Source: Tepidisphaeraceae bacterium
Lineage (GTDB): Bacteria; Planctomycetota; Phycisphaerae; Tepidisphaerales; Tepidisphaeraceae
Reading direction: 5' to 3'
Assembly (NCBI GenBank): GCA_025450555.1
Contig: JANWHF010000106.1
Span: 1 to 6,636, forward strand
Length of the DNA: 6,636 nucleotides
This document shows, piece by piece, positions 1 to 6,246 of the stretch. Below the pieces are notes generated by a model. It did not search any database. It was not told the origin of the DNA and saw only the letters and a program-made list of their open reading frames with translations. Each line of letters opens with the position of its first letter. Position 1 is the first letter of the stretch. The position numbers were made by a program, and so were the translations under genes.

Positions 1-1503
1 CGTGATCCCATCGACTCGCGTCTGGGAAAGCAGTGCGGCCGATGATTCCAATGCACGTTGGCGATTATCGAAGGCGGCCCAGCGCGCATGATCCACCAGG
101 CCGAGCTTTCGACCGATGGGCGTGAGCCGCTGGTCGGCATTATCGCTACGAAGTTGCAGGCGATGTTCAGCTCTGCTGGTGAACATGCGATAAGGTTCGA
201 TCGGCGGCTTGGTCACGAGATCATCGACGAGCACGCCGATGTAGGCCTCGTCGCGACGAAGCACAAAATCCGCCTCGCCTGAAGCGGCGAATCGTGCTGC
301 ATTAATTCCCGCCACCAGGCCTTGGGCGGCGGCTTCTTCGTAGCCGCTGGTCCCATTGATCTGGCCCGCCAGAAAGAGACCGGCAACGGTTTTGGTTTCC
401 AAGGTCGAGCGGATCTGCGTCGGCCAGACCATGTCATATTCGACGGCGTACCCGTGCCGCAAAATCGTGGCGCCTTTTAGGCCCGGCACAAGCTGGATGA
501 TCTGCTCCTGAACGTCGGCCGGCAGCGATGTGCTGATGCCGTTACAGTACACCTCGGGTGTATCAAGCCCTTCAGGCTCAAGGAAAATGTGATGGCTCGT
601 TTTTTCTGCAAACCGCACGACTTTATCTTCGATGCTCGGGCAATAGCGCGGGCCGGTCGAGGCGATCTGGCCGCTGTACATCGGCGCGCGATGGAGGTTT
701 TCGCGGATGAGCCGATGGATTTGTTCGTTGGTCGCAGTGATATAGCAGTTCACCTGCGGAAGCGGGGGTTGCCAATCGCCCTGCCCATCCGCATCTCGAT
801 ATTCATTGAGATAAGAAAATGGCATCGGCTGCGGGTCGCCGGGCTGGGCTTCAAAGCGGGAAAAGTCGATGGTTTCTCTGCGCAGTCGTGGCGGCGTGCC
901 CGTCTTGAGCCGTCCCAATTCCAATCCCAATCGCGACAAGCAGCCCGAAAGTCCGCGGGCAGCCGCCTCTCCTACGCGCCCGCCTTCGGTCTTCCGTTCG
1001 CCGGTATGCATCAGGCCGCGCAGGAACGTTCCCGAGCCGACAATGACTGCCGAGGATTTCAGGCGGCATCCGTCGTGCAGCGTCACACCTGTGATCCGCA
1101 TGGGCAGTTCCGACCGGTCGGTGTCAATCTGTGCCACTTCACCGGAGACAATCGTCAGATCAGGGCAGGTATTCAGGAGTCGCTGCACCTCGGTCGCATA
1201 GCGATATTTGTCGGCCTGGGCGCGAGGTCCCCAGACGGCAGGCCCCTTCGAGCGGTTGAGCATCCGGAATTGGATGCCGGTATTGTCGATTGCGAGGCCC
1301 ATCAGGCCGCCCAAGGCGTCGACTTCACGAACCATCTGCCCCTTGGCCAAGCCACCAATGGCGGGATTGCAGGACATCTGGCCGATCCGGGCCGGATCGA
1401 GCGTCACCATGGCCACCGACGCGCCCAGGCGGGATGCCGCCCAAGCAGCCTCTGCTCCGGCGTGGCCTCCGCCAATAACGACGATGTCAAACTGCTGATC
1501 CAT
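1..1503 (-). CDS. mnmG: tRNA uridine-5-carboxymethylaminomethyl modification enzyme MnmG (GidA), 3' end missing
   Basis: FAD-dependent enzyme which, with the GTPase MnmE, installs the (carboxymethyl)aminomethyl group at C5 of wobble uridine 34 in tRNAs reading split codon boxes; cytoplasmic. The frame is open from the ATG at 1503 to the left edge, giving 501 residues; E. coli MnmG has about 629, so roughly the last 120 residues (the C-terminal helical region that contacts MnmE) lie outside. Visible features: Rossmann FAD motif GGGHAG at residues 11-16; the SCNPAIGG segment with Cys45, matching the conserved N-terminal cysteine; first family signature GPRYCPSIEDKVVRF beginning at residue 284 with the second conserved cysteine at 288; second signature starting AGQINGTSGYEEAAAQG at residue 379; then DDLVTK and EPYRMFTSRAEHRL. 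A weak AGGA lies four bases before the ATG. The gene is divergent from the exported-protein gene at 1797. Family assignment is essentially certain; no frameshift or internal stop is seen. Confidence 0.98.
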   Translation of the reverse strand, partial: MDQQFDIVVIGGGHAGAEAAWAASRLGASVAMVTLDPARIGQMSCNPAIGGLAKGQMVREVDALGGLMGLAIDNTGIQFRMLNRSKGPAVWGPRAQADKYRYATEVQRLLNTCPDLTIVSGEVAQIDTDRSELPMRITGVTLHDGCRLKSSAVIVGSGTFLRGLMHTGERKTEGGRVGEAAARGLSGCLSRLGLELGRLKTGTPPRLRRETIDFSRFEAQPGDPQPMPFSYLNEYRDADGQGDWQPPLPQVNCYITATNEQIHRLIRENLHRAPMYSGQIASTGPRYCPSIEDKVVRFAEKTSHHIFLEPEGLDTPEVYCNGISTSLPADVQEQIIQLVPGLKGATILRHGYAVEYDMVWPTQIRSTLETKTVAGLFLAGQINGTSGYEEAAAQGLVAGINAARFAASGEADFVLRRDEAYIGVLVDDLVTKPPIEPYRMFTSRAEHRLQLRSDNADQRLTPIGRKLGLVDHARWAAFDNRQRALESSAALLSQTRVDGIT

Positions 1504-1694
1504 TGATTCCTGGCGATACCAAATCCTGCAGCCTCTAATCTTTGGGCGCAACACTAATGCGGTTTATGCAGCCACAACCCTATTGCGTGGGCAAGCTGGG
1601 AAACGCAAATTAGTTATACCACGGTCGCCCGAATCCAGCGGCTGGCCGCCCCTGGCCCTGATTTCCGATAAACATTTCCGTTCCGGCTGGCATC

Positions 1695-1703
1695 TGATAT
1701 ACT
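1695..1703 (+). promoter_or_regulatory. candidate extended -10 promoter element
   Basis: The sequence TGaTATACT matches the extended -10 consensus TGnTATAAT at eight of nine positions. It lies about 95 bases before the ATG at 1797. No clear TTGACA-like -35 is seen at 16-18 bp upstream (the hexamer there is TTTCCG), which is tolerable for extended -10 promoters. The palindrome CTAGGCCTAG at 1702-1711 overlaps its last two bases and would cover the start-site region. The call rests on motif and position only. Confidence 0.35.
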
Positions 1704-1784
1704 AGGCCTAGACTTCTCGTGGCGGCAGATGCTGCTTTGGCAACCGCTTAACTGCCGGTGGCGCCCGCTTATTTTACTTTCCTC

Positions 1785-1790
1785 GGAGGA
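1785..1790 (+). promoter_or_regulatory. ribosome-binding site for the exported coiled-coil protein
   Basis: GGAGGA lies six bases before the ATG at 1797, an ideal Shine-Dalgarno spacing. It decides the start: an in-frame start at 1758 would put 13 unconvincing residues in front of a clean signal peptide, whereas 1797 begins directly with Met-Lys and a hydrophobic core. Confidence 0.8.
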
Positions 1791-1796
1791 CAAACG

Positions 1797-2567
1797 ATGA
1801 AATCGCCCATTGCCTGGCGTCTGGCGCTCATTGCTGGTTTGGCGGGATTGCCGATCGGCAGCAGCATGTGCTTTGCCCAAGCCCGCTCGGGCTCGAGCTA
1901 TAGCTCGACCTCGAACAATAATCCGCTGGCCGGTGCTCAGAAGCAAGTTCACGATGCGCGCGTGGAAGTGAACAAGATTCAGACAACGATGAACCAGGTC
2001 AAGTTCAAGATCCAGCGGACAATGGAAGCCAAAGATGACTGGAAAGCGGCGAAGGCCGCTCGTGACAAAGCGCATGCCGATTATGAGGCCGCTCTTCGTC
2101 CAGCGATCGACGCTCTTCATAAGAGCCCTGCTTACATGGATGCTGCCAAAGCACGCGATGAAGCTCAGGCCAAGCTGGATGAAGCCAGCGGCCCAACCGG
2201 CGCCAAGATGTCAACGGAAGAGATCAACGACGTCGCGACTCAGCGAACCAAGGCCGGCATGACGATCATGAATCTTGAAAAGAGCGCGCGGGAAAATGAC
2301 CCTAAGGTTCTGGCAGCCAAGGCAAAGATGGAGCAGGCCGACCAGGATTGGAAGGCTCTGCTTGCACAAGTCGATGAGCAGGCCAAGCAGGACCCGGATT
2401 ATGCCAAGGCCGAGAAGGAGCTCACGGCAGCCCAGGAGAAGCTTAAGCAGGCGCAGCTTGCCTTAGCACAACAGGCCAAGAGCCAGGAACAGGCCCAGGA
2501 AGCAGCCATGAAATCTCGTGAGCACTCGCGAGGTGGTGGAGGCGGCGGGGGCGGCCGGCGATACTAA
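1797..2567 (+). CDS. exported Ala/Lys-rich coiled-coil protein with internal duplication and poly-Gly tail
   Basis: Predicted protein of 256 residues; family not recognised. Residues 1-27 look like a Sec signal peptide: Met-Lys start, an Arg at 8, hydrophobic core through about residue 20, and probable cleavage after SMCFA. The mature part starts with a Ser/Asn-rich linker (about 30-43), then long helices rich in Ala, Lys, Glu, Gln and Asp that should form coiled coils (about 45-240). Residues 85-130 and 174-219 align without gaps over 46 positions with 16 identities, each with a turn of the type (S/D)P-x-Y in the middle, so the protein appears built from two copies of a helical hairpin. The tail has eight consecutive glycines (246-253) followed by RRY. 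It is probably periplasmic or envelope-associated; the Skp-like look (signal peptide plus coiled coil) is only a resemblance. A strong terminator follows 31 bases after the stop, so it is probably monocistronic. Confidence 0.85.
   Translation: MKSPIAWRLALIAGLAGLPIGSSMCFAQARSGSSYSSTSNNNPLAGAQKQVHDARVEVNKIQTTMNQVKFKIQRTMEAKDDWKAAKAARDKAHADYEAALRPAIDALHKSPAYMDAAKARDEAQAKLDEASGPTGAKMSTEEINDVATQRTKAGMTIMNLEKSARENDPKVLAAKAKMEQADQDWKALLAQVDEQAKQDPDYAKAEKELTAAQEKLKQAQLALAQQAKSQEQAQEAAMKSREHSRGGGGGGGGRRY
2053..2453 (+). repeat. degenerate internal duplication inside the coiled-coil gene
   Basis: Two 46-codon segments (residues 85-130, bases 2049-2186, and residues 174-219, bases 2316-2453) encode related helical hairpins spaced 89 residues apart. 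I count 16 of 46 identical residues in an ungapped alignment, including matching AKA starts, a shared P-x-Y in the middle and AQ-x-KL-xx-A near the end. Low-complexity Ala/Lys composition inflates identity, so the equal length and the shared Pro-x-Tyr turn are the stronger evidence. Confidence 0.5.
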
Positions 2568-2598
2568 TATTCGCGTTTAGACCGCATTGCGAAACAAA

Positions 2599-2644
2599 AA
2601 TGCCCGACGATTAGGAACCCATCCTATCGTCGGGCATTCTTTTT
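2599..2644. terminator. strong, probably bidirectional intrinsic terminator
   Basis: A hairpin of about 17 base pairs with one bulged T: arm 2599-2616 (AATGCCCGACGATTAGGA) pairs with 2622-2638, around a five-base loop, ACCCA. It is followed by a T-run at 2640-2644 on the plus strand and preceded by an A-rich run, AAACAAAAA (2592-2600), which reads as a T-run on the minus strand. It sits between the stop of the plus-strand gene (2567) and the stop of the minus-strand gene (2671), where a shared terminator for converging genes is expected. Confidence 0.92.
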
Positions 2645-2670
2645 GATGATTACATTTAGCTGAGTGCGAA

Positions 2671-2916
2671 TCAGGCCACATGCCGGACCGCGCGGGGGTC
2701 ATCGAGCCGGCGAAGCACCTGGGCCATTCGATCTTGCGTCAATAAGACCATATCCATGGCTTCGACGCACAATCGAACGCATCGGCTGTCGATTTTTCCC
2801 TGAGGAGCTTTATTGAGCTGTTCAATTAAATCGCTGAACTGCCGCCTGTAGCTCCGCGCAAACCGCCTGATGACTTCCGTGTCATCCGCGAATGAGTCTT
2901 CCTTGACTGTCTGCAT
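2671..2916 (-). CDS. small helical hypothetical protein (81 aa)
   Basis: Starting from the ATG at 2916, this encodes 81 residues rich in charged helix formers, with no signal peptide or membrane segment; it is presumably cytoplasmic. The sequence looks like two or three amphipathic helices (IRRFARSYRRQFSDLIEQL, then CVRLCVEAMDMVLLTQDRM and QVLRRLDD). Two cysteines four residues apart occur in the middle (RCVRLCVE), but there is no full metal-binding motif. A weak purine-rich AAGAAG lies eight bases before the ATG. A longer version from a TTG at 3009 would add 31 residues including CGRCFC, but that start has poor support. The stop lies 27 bases beyond the shared terminator, the gene is isolated, and it is divergent from the arginase-fold gene. 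Function unknown; coding status is likely but not certain because of its size. Confidence 0.6.
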   Translation of the reverse strand: MQTVKEDSFADDTEVIRRFARSYRRQFSDLIEQLNKAPQGKIDSRCVRLCVEAMDMVLLTQDRMAQVLRRLDDPRAVRHVA

Positions 2917-3128
2917 AGCGCACGCTTCTTGGCGATAGTTTTCCGTTGGATATCTTCGGCAAAAACATCTGCCGCACTTCAGTATTTCTACTAGACGCTC
3001 ATTACCCAATGCCTTTTTAAGATTTCAACGTCAAAAGCTCGAAGTAAAGCGGCCGGGGATAGACGGTTCCGCGCACCTTCAGCTTGCCCTTCCGTCCTGG
3101 CCTTTACACCAGCGCGCCTTTTCAGAAG

Positions 3129-3974
3129 ATGCCGCACGTGGCCGATGCAGTACATCTCGATTTTGATGCGGCGTGGAACGCGGGAGATTTCAATTTTCCG
3201 ACGATACCGCTGCGCCATTGGGGGCCGCGGCTCCGATATGTGGCGCGAAGGCGCGACGTCGAGGCGTTATGGCGCGAGCTGGAGGGAAAGCTGCCGTCGG
3301 TGGTGGTGTATGGCTCCGGTGATTTTCATCACTTGGCGGGGATGTTCATCCGACGCGCGGGGCCGGAGCCGGTAACGCTGATTTCATTTGACAATCATCC
3401 CGATTGGGACATTCGCCCCCCCTACTGGAGCTGTGGCGGCTGGGCGGCTCGCGCGCTGCGCGGCGGGGCTGAAAAAGTGATTGTATGGGGATGTGGAAAT
3501 TTTGAGCTGCGATTTCCGAGCCGGCTGTTTGCGGATCGAAAGGCGCTCAAATCGGGCCAGATGGAGATTCATCCCTGGGCCGAGCGCCAGTCGGATGGAG
3601 TCTGTCGAAGATTCAATTGCATGGGCCGCAAGGACTGGCGCGCGCGATTTGAAGAATTTGCAAAATCGCTTGCGGATCGTCGCATCTATGTCACGGTCGA
3701 CATGGATTGCCTGCGCACTGGAGAAGCGGTGACGAATTGGGAGAATGGCCTCTTTACGGCCGAGGATGTCGCCTGGGCAATCTCGCTGCTGCGAGAAAAT
3801 GCACGATTGGTCGCCAGCGATCTTTGCGGAGCATGGTCCAAGCCGGAGTATGAGCGATGGGGGCAAACAATTGCCGGAAAATGGGACCATCCGAAACTCT
3901 CTGAGCCCGAACCTGGCCATGGCAGGGAGGTAAATCTCCGGTCGGTGCGGGAGATCCTCAAAGCGTTAACCTAG
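3129..3974 (+). CDS. divergent arginase/agmatinase-fold (ureohydrolase superfamily) protein
   Basis: Protein of 281 residues from the ATG at 3129; a TTG at 3084 would add 15 residues but has no ribosome-binding site, and the ATG is also poorly preceded (only AGAAG directly adjacent). Three blocks match the binuclear-metal hydrolase layout of arginases: GSGDFHH at 62-68 (counterpart of the GGDH motif), SFDNHPDWD at 86-94 (D-x-H-x-D metal motif, Asp88, His90, Asp92), and VTVDMDC at 188-194 (D-x-D motif, Asp191, Asp193). The order and spacing of the three blocks fit the fold. Differences from true arginases: the first motif has an extra residue before its His, the segment after motif 2 reads PPYWSCGGW without the usual catalytic His, and the late segment ASDLCGAWS has Asp where arginases use a guanidinium-binding Glu. 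Substrate is therefore unknown; it may be a non-ureohydrolase amidohydrolase. No signal peptide. No neighbour suggests a pathway. Confidence 0.8.
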   Translation: MPHVADAVHLDFDAAWNAGDFNFPTIPLRHWGPRLRYVARRRDVEALWRELEGKLPSVVVYGSGDFHHLAGMFIRRAGPEPVTLISFDNHPDWDIRPPYWSCGGWAARALRGGAEKVIVWGCGNFELRFPSRLFADRKALKSGQMEIHPWAERQSDGVCRRFNCMGRKDWRARFEEFAKSLADRRIYVTVDMDCLRTGEAVTNWENGLFTAEDVAWAISLLRENARLVASDLCGAWSKPEYERWGQTIAGKWDHPKLSEPEPGHGREVNLRSVREILKALT

Positions 3975-4104
3975 AGTCGCGCGTTTCCGCCGCGCCCACT
4001 CCCACGCCGTTTGCGCCTTCGCGGCAGTTCAGCGGTCCGTTCGCGGCGCAAGCGAATTGGGGAACAATGCGGCGAATGAGGAAATTTTTTTCGGATCACG
4101 CCGT

Positions 4105-4970
4105 TGCAATATCAGGTACTACCGCCAGGAGGCGCTGATTCACTTTCCGCACACAAACACTTTTTCGATCGATCTGCCGCAAGGCTTCAAAGAGCAACGC
4201 ACCGGCAACGCACCGTCTTCGATCATTTTGGCCTGATGAATGGGCTGAAGCCCGGCAACTCGATGACAATTTATTTTGCCGACTTGAATTGCTGCGGACG
4301 CGCAGCGGATCTTTCGCGCGACCCGCGTTGGGACTCTTTAAAAAATCGCGCCACCTACCAAGCCGTTGACGTCGCCGGAGCGCAGAATTTCGGTTTCAGC
4401 AACACCAGCTTCGCCGGCGGCAAGAGCGGAGAAATCGGCGGGACTCTCTGGCGCTCGGATAGCAACTGGGGATACTATGCCGACAAAGTCGGGCCTTTAA
4501 CGTTCCGCGATCGGCTGGAAGCGCAAGGAAAAGTCACGCTCGTGACGGCCGGCCCCGATGCCGATATGTGCATCTGATTGTTCGGCGCTCAGAGCGAAAA
4601 ATCTCCCGACAAATCAGGTGATTTTACGGGCATCCACGTTGGCGGGCCGACGCGAATGGGGCATCCATTTATACCTGCTTTCAGTGCCGCCTCCGGTATC
4701 CACGGCGTTTCGAAAACCGGCCTGGCGCTTCTGCCGGGCAAATCGTACAACTGGAAGCTCATTTATGATCCCGATGCCAATCACGGCACTGGAGCGATCA
4801 CCGCAACGCTTGGTGCGGAATCAACCACGCTCAATTTCAAAAAGGGATGGAAGGAGCGGGCGGACAAGTCACGTCTGGATCACTTCGGAATATTCTCCAT
4901 CGGGCCCGGCGGGCAGATGGTCAAGATTTATCTGGATGATTTGCGATACACGGTTGCGGCGCCTCGATGA
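4105..4970 (+). pseudogene. broken gene for a LamG/lectin-like secreted-type protein (frameshift plus in-frame TGA)
   Basis: The coding sequence continues across two disruptions. The first part reads naturally in the frame beginning 4105 (from about RYYRQEALIHFPHTNTF to TGNAPSSI, ending in a TGA at 4234). The text then continues in the frame of 4104 from FDHFGLMNGLKPG (about 4218 onward), through GEIGGTLWR and YYADKVGPL, to an in-frame TGA at 4575-4577. It resumes in the same frame with LFGAQSEKSP, HVGGPTRMGHPF, IYDPDANHG and GGQMVKIYLDDLRYT, stopping at 4968-4970. The beta-rich, Gly/Asp-rich pattern resembles concanavalin-like domains of extracellular bacterial proteins; the exact family is not recognised. 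No ATG, ribosome-binding site or signal peptide is visible upstream (only a TTG at 4057 in the first frame), so the true 5' end may also be lost. Alternatives: assembly or sequencing errors, or two separate short genes. The gene converges on the GT9 gene with 21 bases between stops. Confidence 0.7.
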
Positions 4971-4991
4971 GGCGATGATGAACAGCGACCC

Positions 4992-5912
4992 TTATAACCG
5001 CGTCGCCTTCTCAATTGTGGTCATCACTGCTGACACATCGATCTGATCCAGTGGCCCTTCCAGCACCTGCACGCGCGGCCCAAGTGGCCGCCAGCGCGTT
5101 GTCTTTAAAGAAGCAAATAAGGTGACGGTAGGAATACCAACGATTCCCGCCAGATGCGCGGGGCCGCTGTCGTTGCCGATGAGAGCGAAGGCGTTGGCAA
5201 TCTGAGAATAGAGCTCGAGGAGATTAGCCGGTCGCACAATTTGGGCGGTCGATTCGAAGGCGCTGATCGTTTCCGTGGGCCATCGTTCCAGTTCGACATC
5301 GCCGAGGATCACGCGGGCCGATCGGCCTGATTCTTTGAGCTGCTTTGCAAGCTGGCAAAATCGCTCGGCGGCCCAATTCTTGGCGGGCGAGCCGCTGCCG
5401 GGATGGATCAGCAGGTGGTCGCCGGGTGCTCTTGATGAAAGAACCCCGCGATCGGCAATCGATTTGAGGATCTGAGCCATGCCCGTTTGCGCGGCTGGCC
5501 ATTTGGAAAGCTGCGCCAGCAGAAATTCGGTGATGTGCCCGGAGAAATCATCCGGCGCAGTCGTGGACAGCGTCAGGAGATTTACGTCGGGGCTAAGACG
5601 GCGCACTTCATTCGCCCATACACTTTGCTCATCGGCAAGAAAGCTCACGACCGTATGCGCTCCCGCCAGTGCGCGGGTCGCAGGCTCAGGAAGGCATCCG
5701 TGCTCAGTGAATAGCCCGTGCCAACCCGCCTCAATATCCAGCGATTCGACGCGCAGCACCTTCTCGGCCAGCGCGCCTTTCTGACTGTGCGTAACGTAAA
5801 ACACCCGGCTCTGCGGATAAAGGCGGGCCATCGCCAGCGCCAGCGGCCAAGTGATGATGAAATCGCCCAGCGCACCCAGATGAAAGATCAAGATGTTTCG
5901 TCGAAGAGCCAT
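4992..5912 (-). CDS. glycosyltransferase family 9 (ADP-heptose:LPS heptosyltransferase-like) protein
   Basis: Protein of 306 residues, slightly short of the usual 320-360 for the family. It would transfer a sugar, classically heptose from ADP-heptose, onto an envelope glycolipid or glycan at the cytoplasmic face of the inner membrane. GT-B layout is visible: the N-terminal beta-alpha start ILIFHLGALGDFIITWP (residues 7-23) with the LGD motif, the second domain opening LLIHPGSGSPAKNW (167-180), and the nucleotide-sugar region GNDSGPAHLAGIVGIPTVTLF (starting at 246) followed by WRPLGPR (274-280). These are hallmark GT9 motifs. The ATG at 5912 has no obvious Shine-Dalgarno, but starting there places the LGALGD motif at the normal distance. 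Real acceptor and sugar cannot be told; no other LPS genes are in view. It is separated from upstream mnmA by 334 bases, so probably has its own promoter. Confidence 0.93.
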   Translation of the reverse strand: MALRRNILIFHLGALGDFIITWPLALAMARLYPQSRVFYVTHSQKGALAEKVLRVESLDIEAGWHGLFTEHGCLPEPATRALAGAHTVVSFLADEQSVWANEVRRLSPDVNLLTLSTTAPDDFSGHITEFLLAQLSKWPAAQTGMAQILKSIADRGVLSSRAPGDHLLIHPGSGSPAKNWAAERFCQLAKQLKESGRSARVILGDVELERWPTETISAFESTAQIVRPANLLELYSQIANAFALIGNDSGPAHLAGIVGIPTVTLFASLKTTRWRPLGPRVQVLEGPLDQIDVSAVMTTIEKATRL

Positions 5913-5961
5913 GCGTGCCCGCGAAACATCTGCTGTAACCGGTCAAGGGTTGCGCTGCAAG

Positions 5962-5993
5962 ATCGGATTTTGAACGCATCGGATTTTGAACGC
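5962..5993. repeat. perfect 16-bp tandem duplication
   Basis: The unit ATCGGATTTTGAACGC occurs twice back to back (5962-5977 and 5978-5993) with no mismatch, about 50 bases before the GT9 start codon. The perfect identity implies a recent duplication or array slippage. It is not a CRISPR: the units are short and there are no spacers. Confidence 0.95.
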
Positions 5994-6059
5994 GCTGCTT
6001 GTAGGTCGATATAAACGCTATGAATTTTTTCGCCGATGCGTCAGCATCGTCCTTGTTCA

Positions 6060-6202
6060 CTTTAGCCGCCCCTTTGTGTGGCGCGTCCGGTACGCGTTGA
6101 GCGCATAACGACATTTGAGGAACCAGAACACGCGGCTCGTCATTCTTAAAGTGCGATTGTCCTCCGCGCCGCTGGACGCGCCCCACAGAGGGGCGGCTAA
6201 AG
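6060..6202. mobile_element. MITE-like element with 29-bp terminal inverted repeats
   Basis: The left end 6060-6088 (starting CTTTAGCCGCCCCT) and the right end 6174-6202 (ending AGGGGCGGCTAAAG) are inverted copies matching at 27 of 29 positions; one mismatch becomes a G-U pair in RNA. The 85-base interior contains no transposase and no gene I recognise. Size, long terminal inverted repeats and intergenic position fit a miniature inverted-repeat transposable element. No flanking target duplication is evident, although both ends contain TA (TTTAGCC / GGCTAAA), so a TA target site as in IS630/Tc1-type elements is possible. Alternatively it is a large REP/BIME-like palindrome, or an RNA hairpin ending mnmA transcription. 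Its right end lies 44 bases past the mnmA stop. Confidence 0.7.
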
Positions 6203-6246
6203 GAGGAAGCGGTATATGCGGTCTTTGATAATCGAGCCCCGAATTA

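Larger units (their letters stand above)
1504..1796. other. divergent intergenic region between mnmG and the exported coiled-coil gene
   Basis: This stretch of about 290 bases separates two divergently transcribed genes and should hold promoters for both. Toward the plus-strand gene there is a TGaTATACT extended -10-like box, a 10-bp palindrome and a strong ribosome-binding site. Toward mnmG the best candidate is TATAAC read on the minus strand at 1613-1618, about 110 bases from the ATG, with no good -35 element. Open frames crossing the region are not convincing as genes. Confidence 0.6.
5913..6246. other. intergenic region between mnmA and the GT9 gene
   Basis: This 334-base gene-free stretch contains a perfect 16-bp tandem duplication (5962-5993), a small hairpin CGATGC-GTCA-GCATCG (6034-6049), and a 143-bp inverted-repeat element (6060-6202). 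Frames that cross it are open by chance and continue out of frame into the flanking genes. I see no RNA gene and no convincing promoter for the GT9 gene. Confidence 0.7.

Noticed and set aside
589..1506. 305-residue open frame on the plus strand
   Set aside because: It lies entirely antisense to mnmG, whose family signatures are unmistakable; its translation resembles no protein and it is a high-GC shadow frame.
1614..2120. 168-residue minus-strand open frame
   Set aside because: It covers the promoter, signal peptide and coiled-coil start of the plus-strand gene, with low-complexity shadow composition and no motif.
2917..3009. 31-residue N-terminal extension of the small protein from a TTG, containing CGRCFC
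   Set aside because: The TTG start has no ribosome-binding site and the internal ATG is a better start; the cysteine cluster is too short to call a metal site.
3384..3920. 178-residue minus-strand open frame opposite the arginase-fold gene
   Set aside because: Antisense shadow; the plus strand carries the metal-binding motifs.
4575..4577. TGA read as selenocysteine or as a sense codon in an alternative code
   Set aside because: TGA serves as a normal stop elsewhere here, Trp is encoded by TGG, a second independent frameshift is present in the same gene, and no clear SECIS hairpin was recognised by eye.
4960..4974. Hairpin CGCCTC-GAT-GAGGCG at the end of the broken gene as a terminator
   Set aside because: Six base pairs with a three-base loop and no T-run on either side; it also overlaps the stop codon.
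4558..5046. 162-residue plus-strand open frame overlapping the second part of the broken gene
   Set aside because: Its Arg/Ser-rich translation has no domain look, while the frame of 4104/4578 carries a coherent beta-rich domain.
6034..6049. Hairpin CGATGC-GTCA-GCATCG as a terminator
   Set aside because: Only six base pairs, and the T-run lies before it on the plus strand; on the minus strand it is followed by A residues, so it does not form an intrinsic terminator.
5731..6186. 151-residue minus-strand open frame spanning the GT9 start and the MITE-like element
   Set aside because: It crosses from a mobile-element-like palindrome through the tandem repeat into GT9 out of frame; not a plausible gene.
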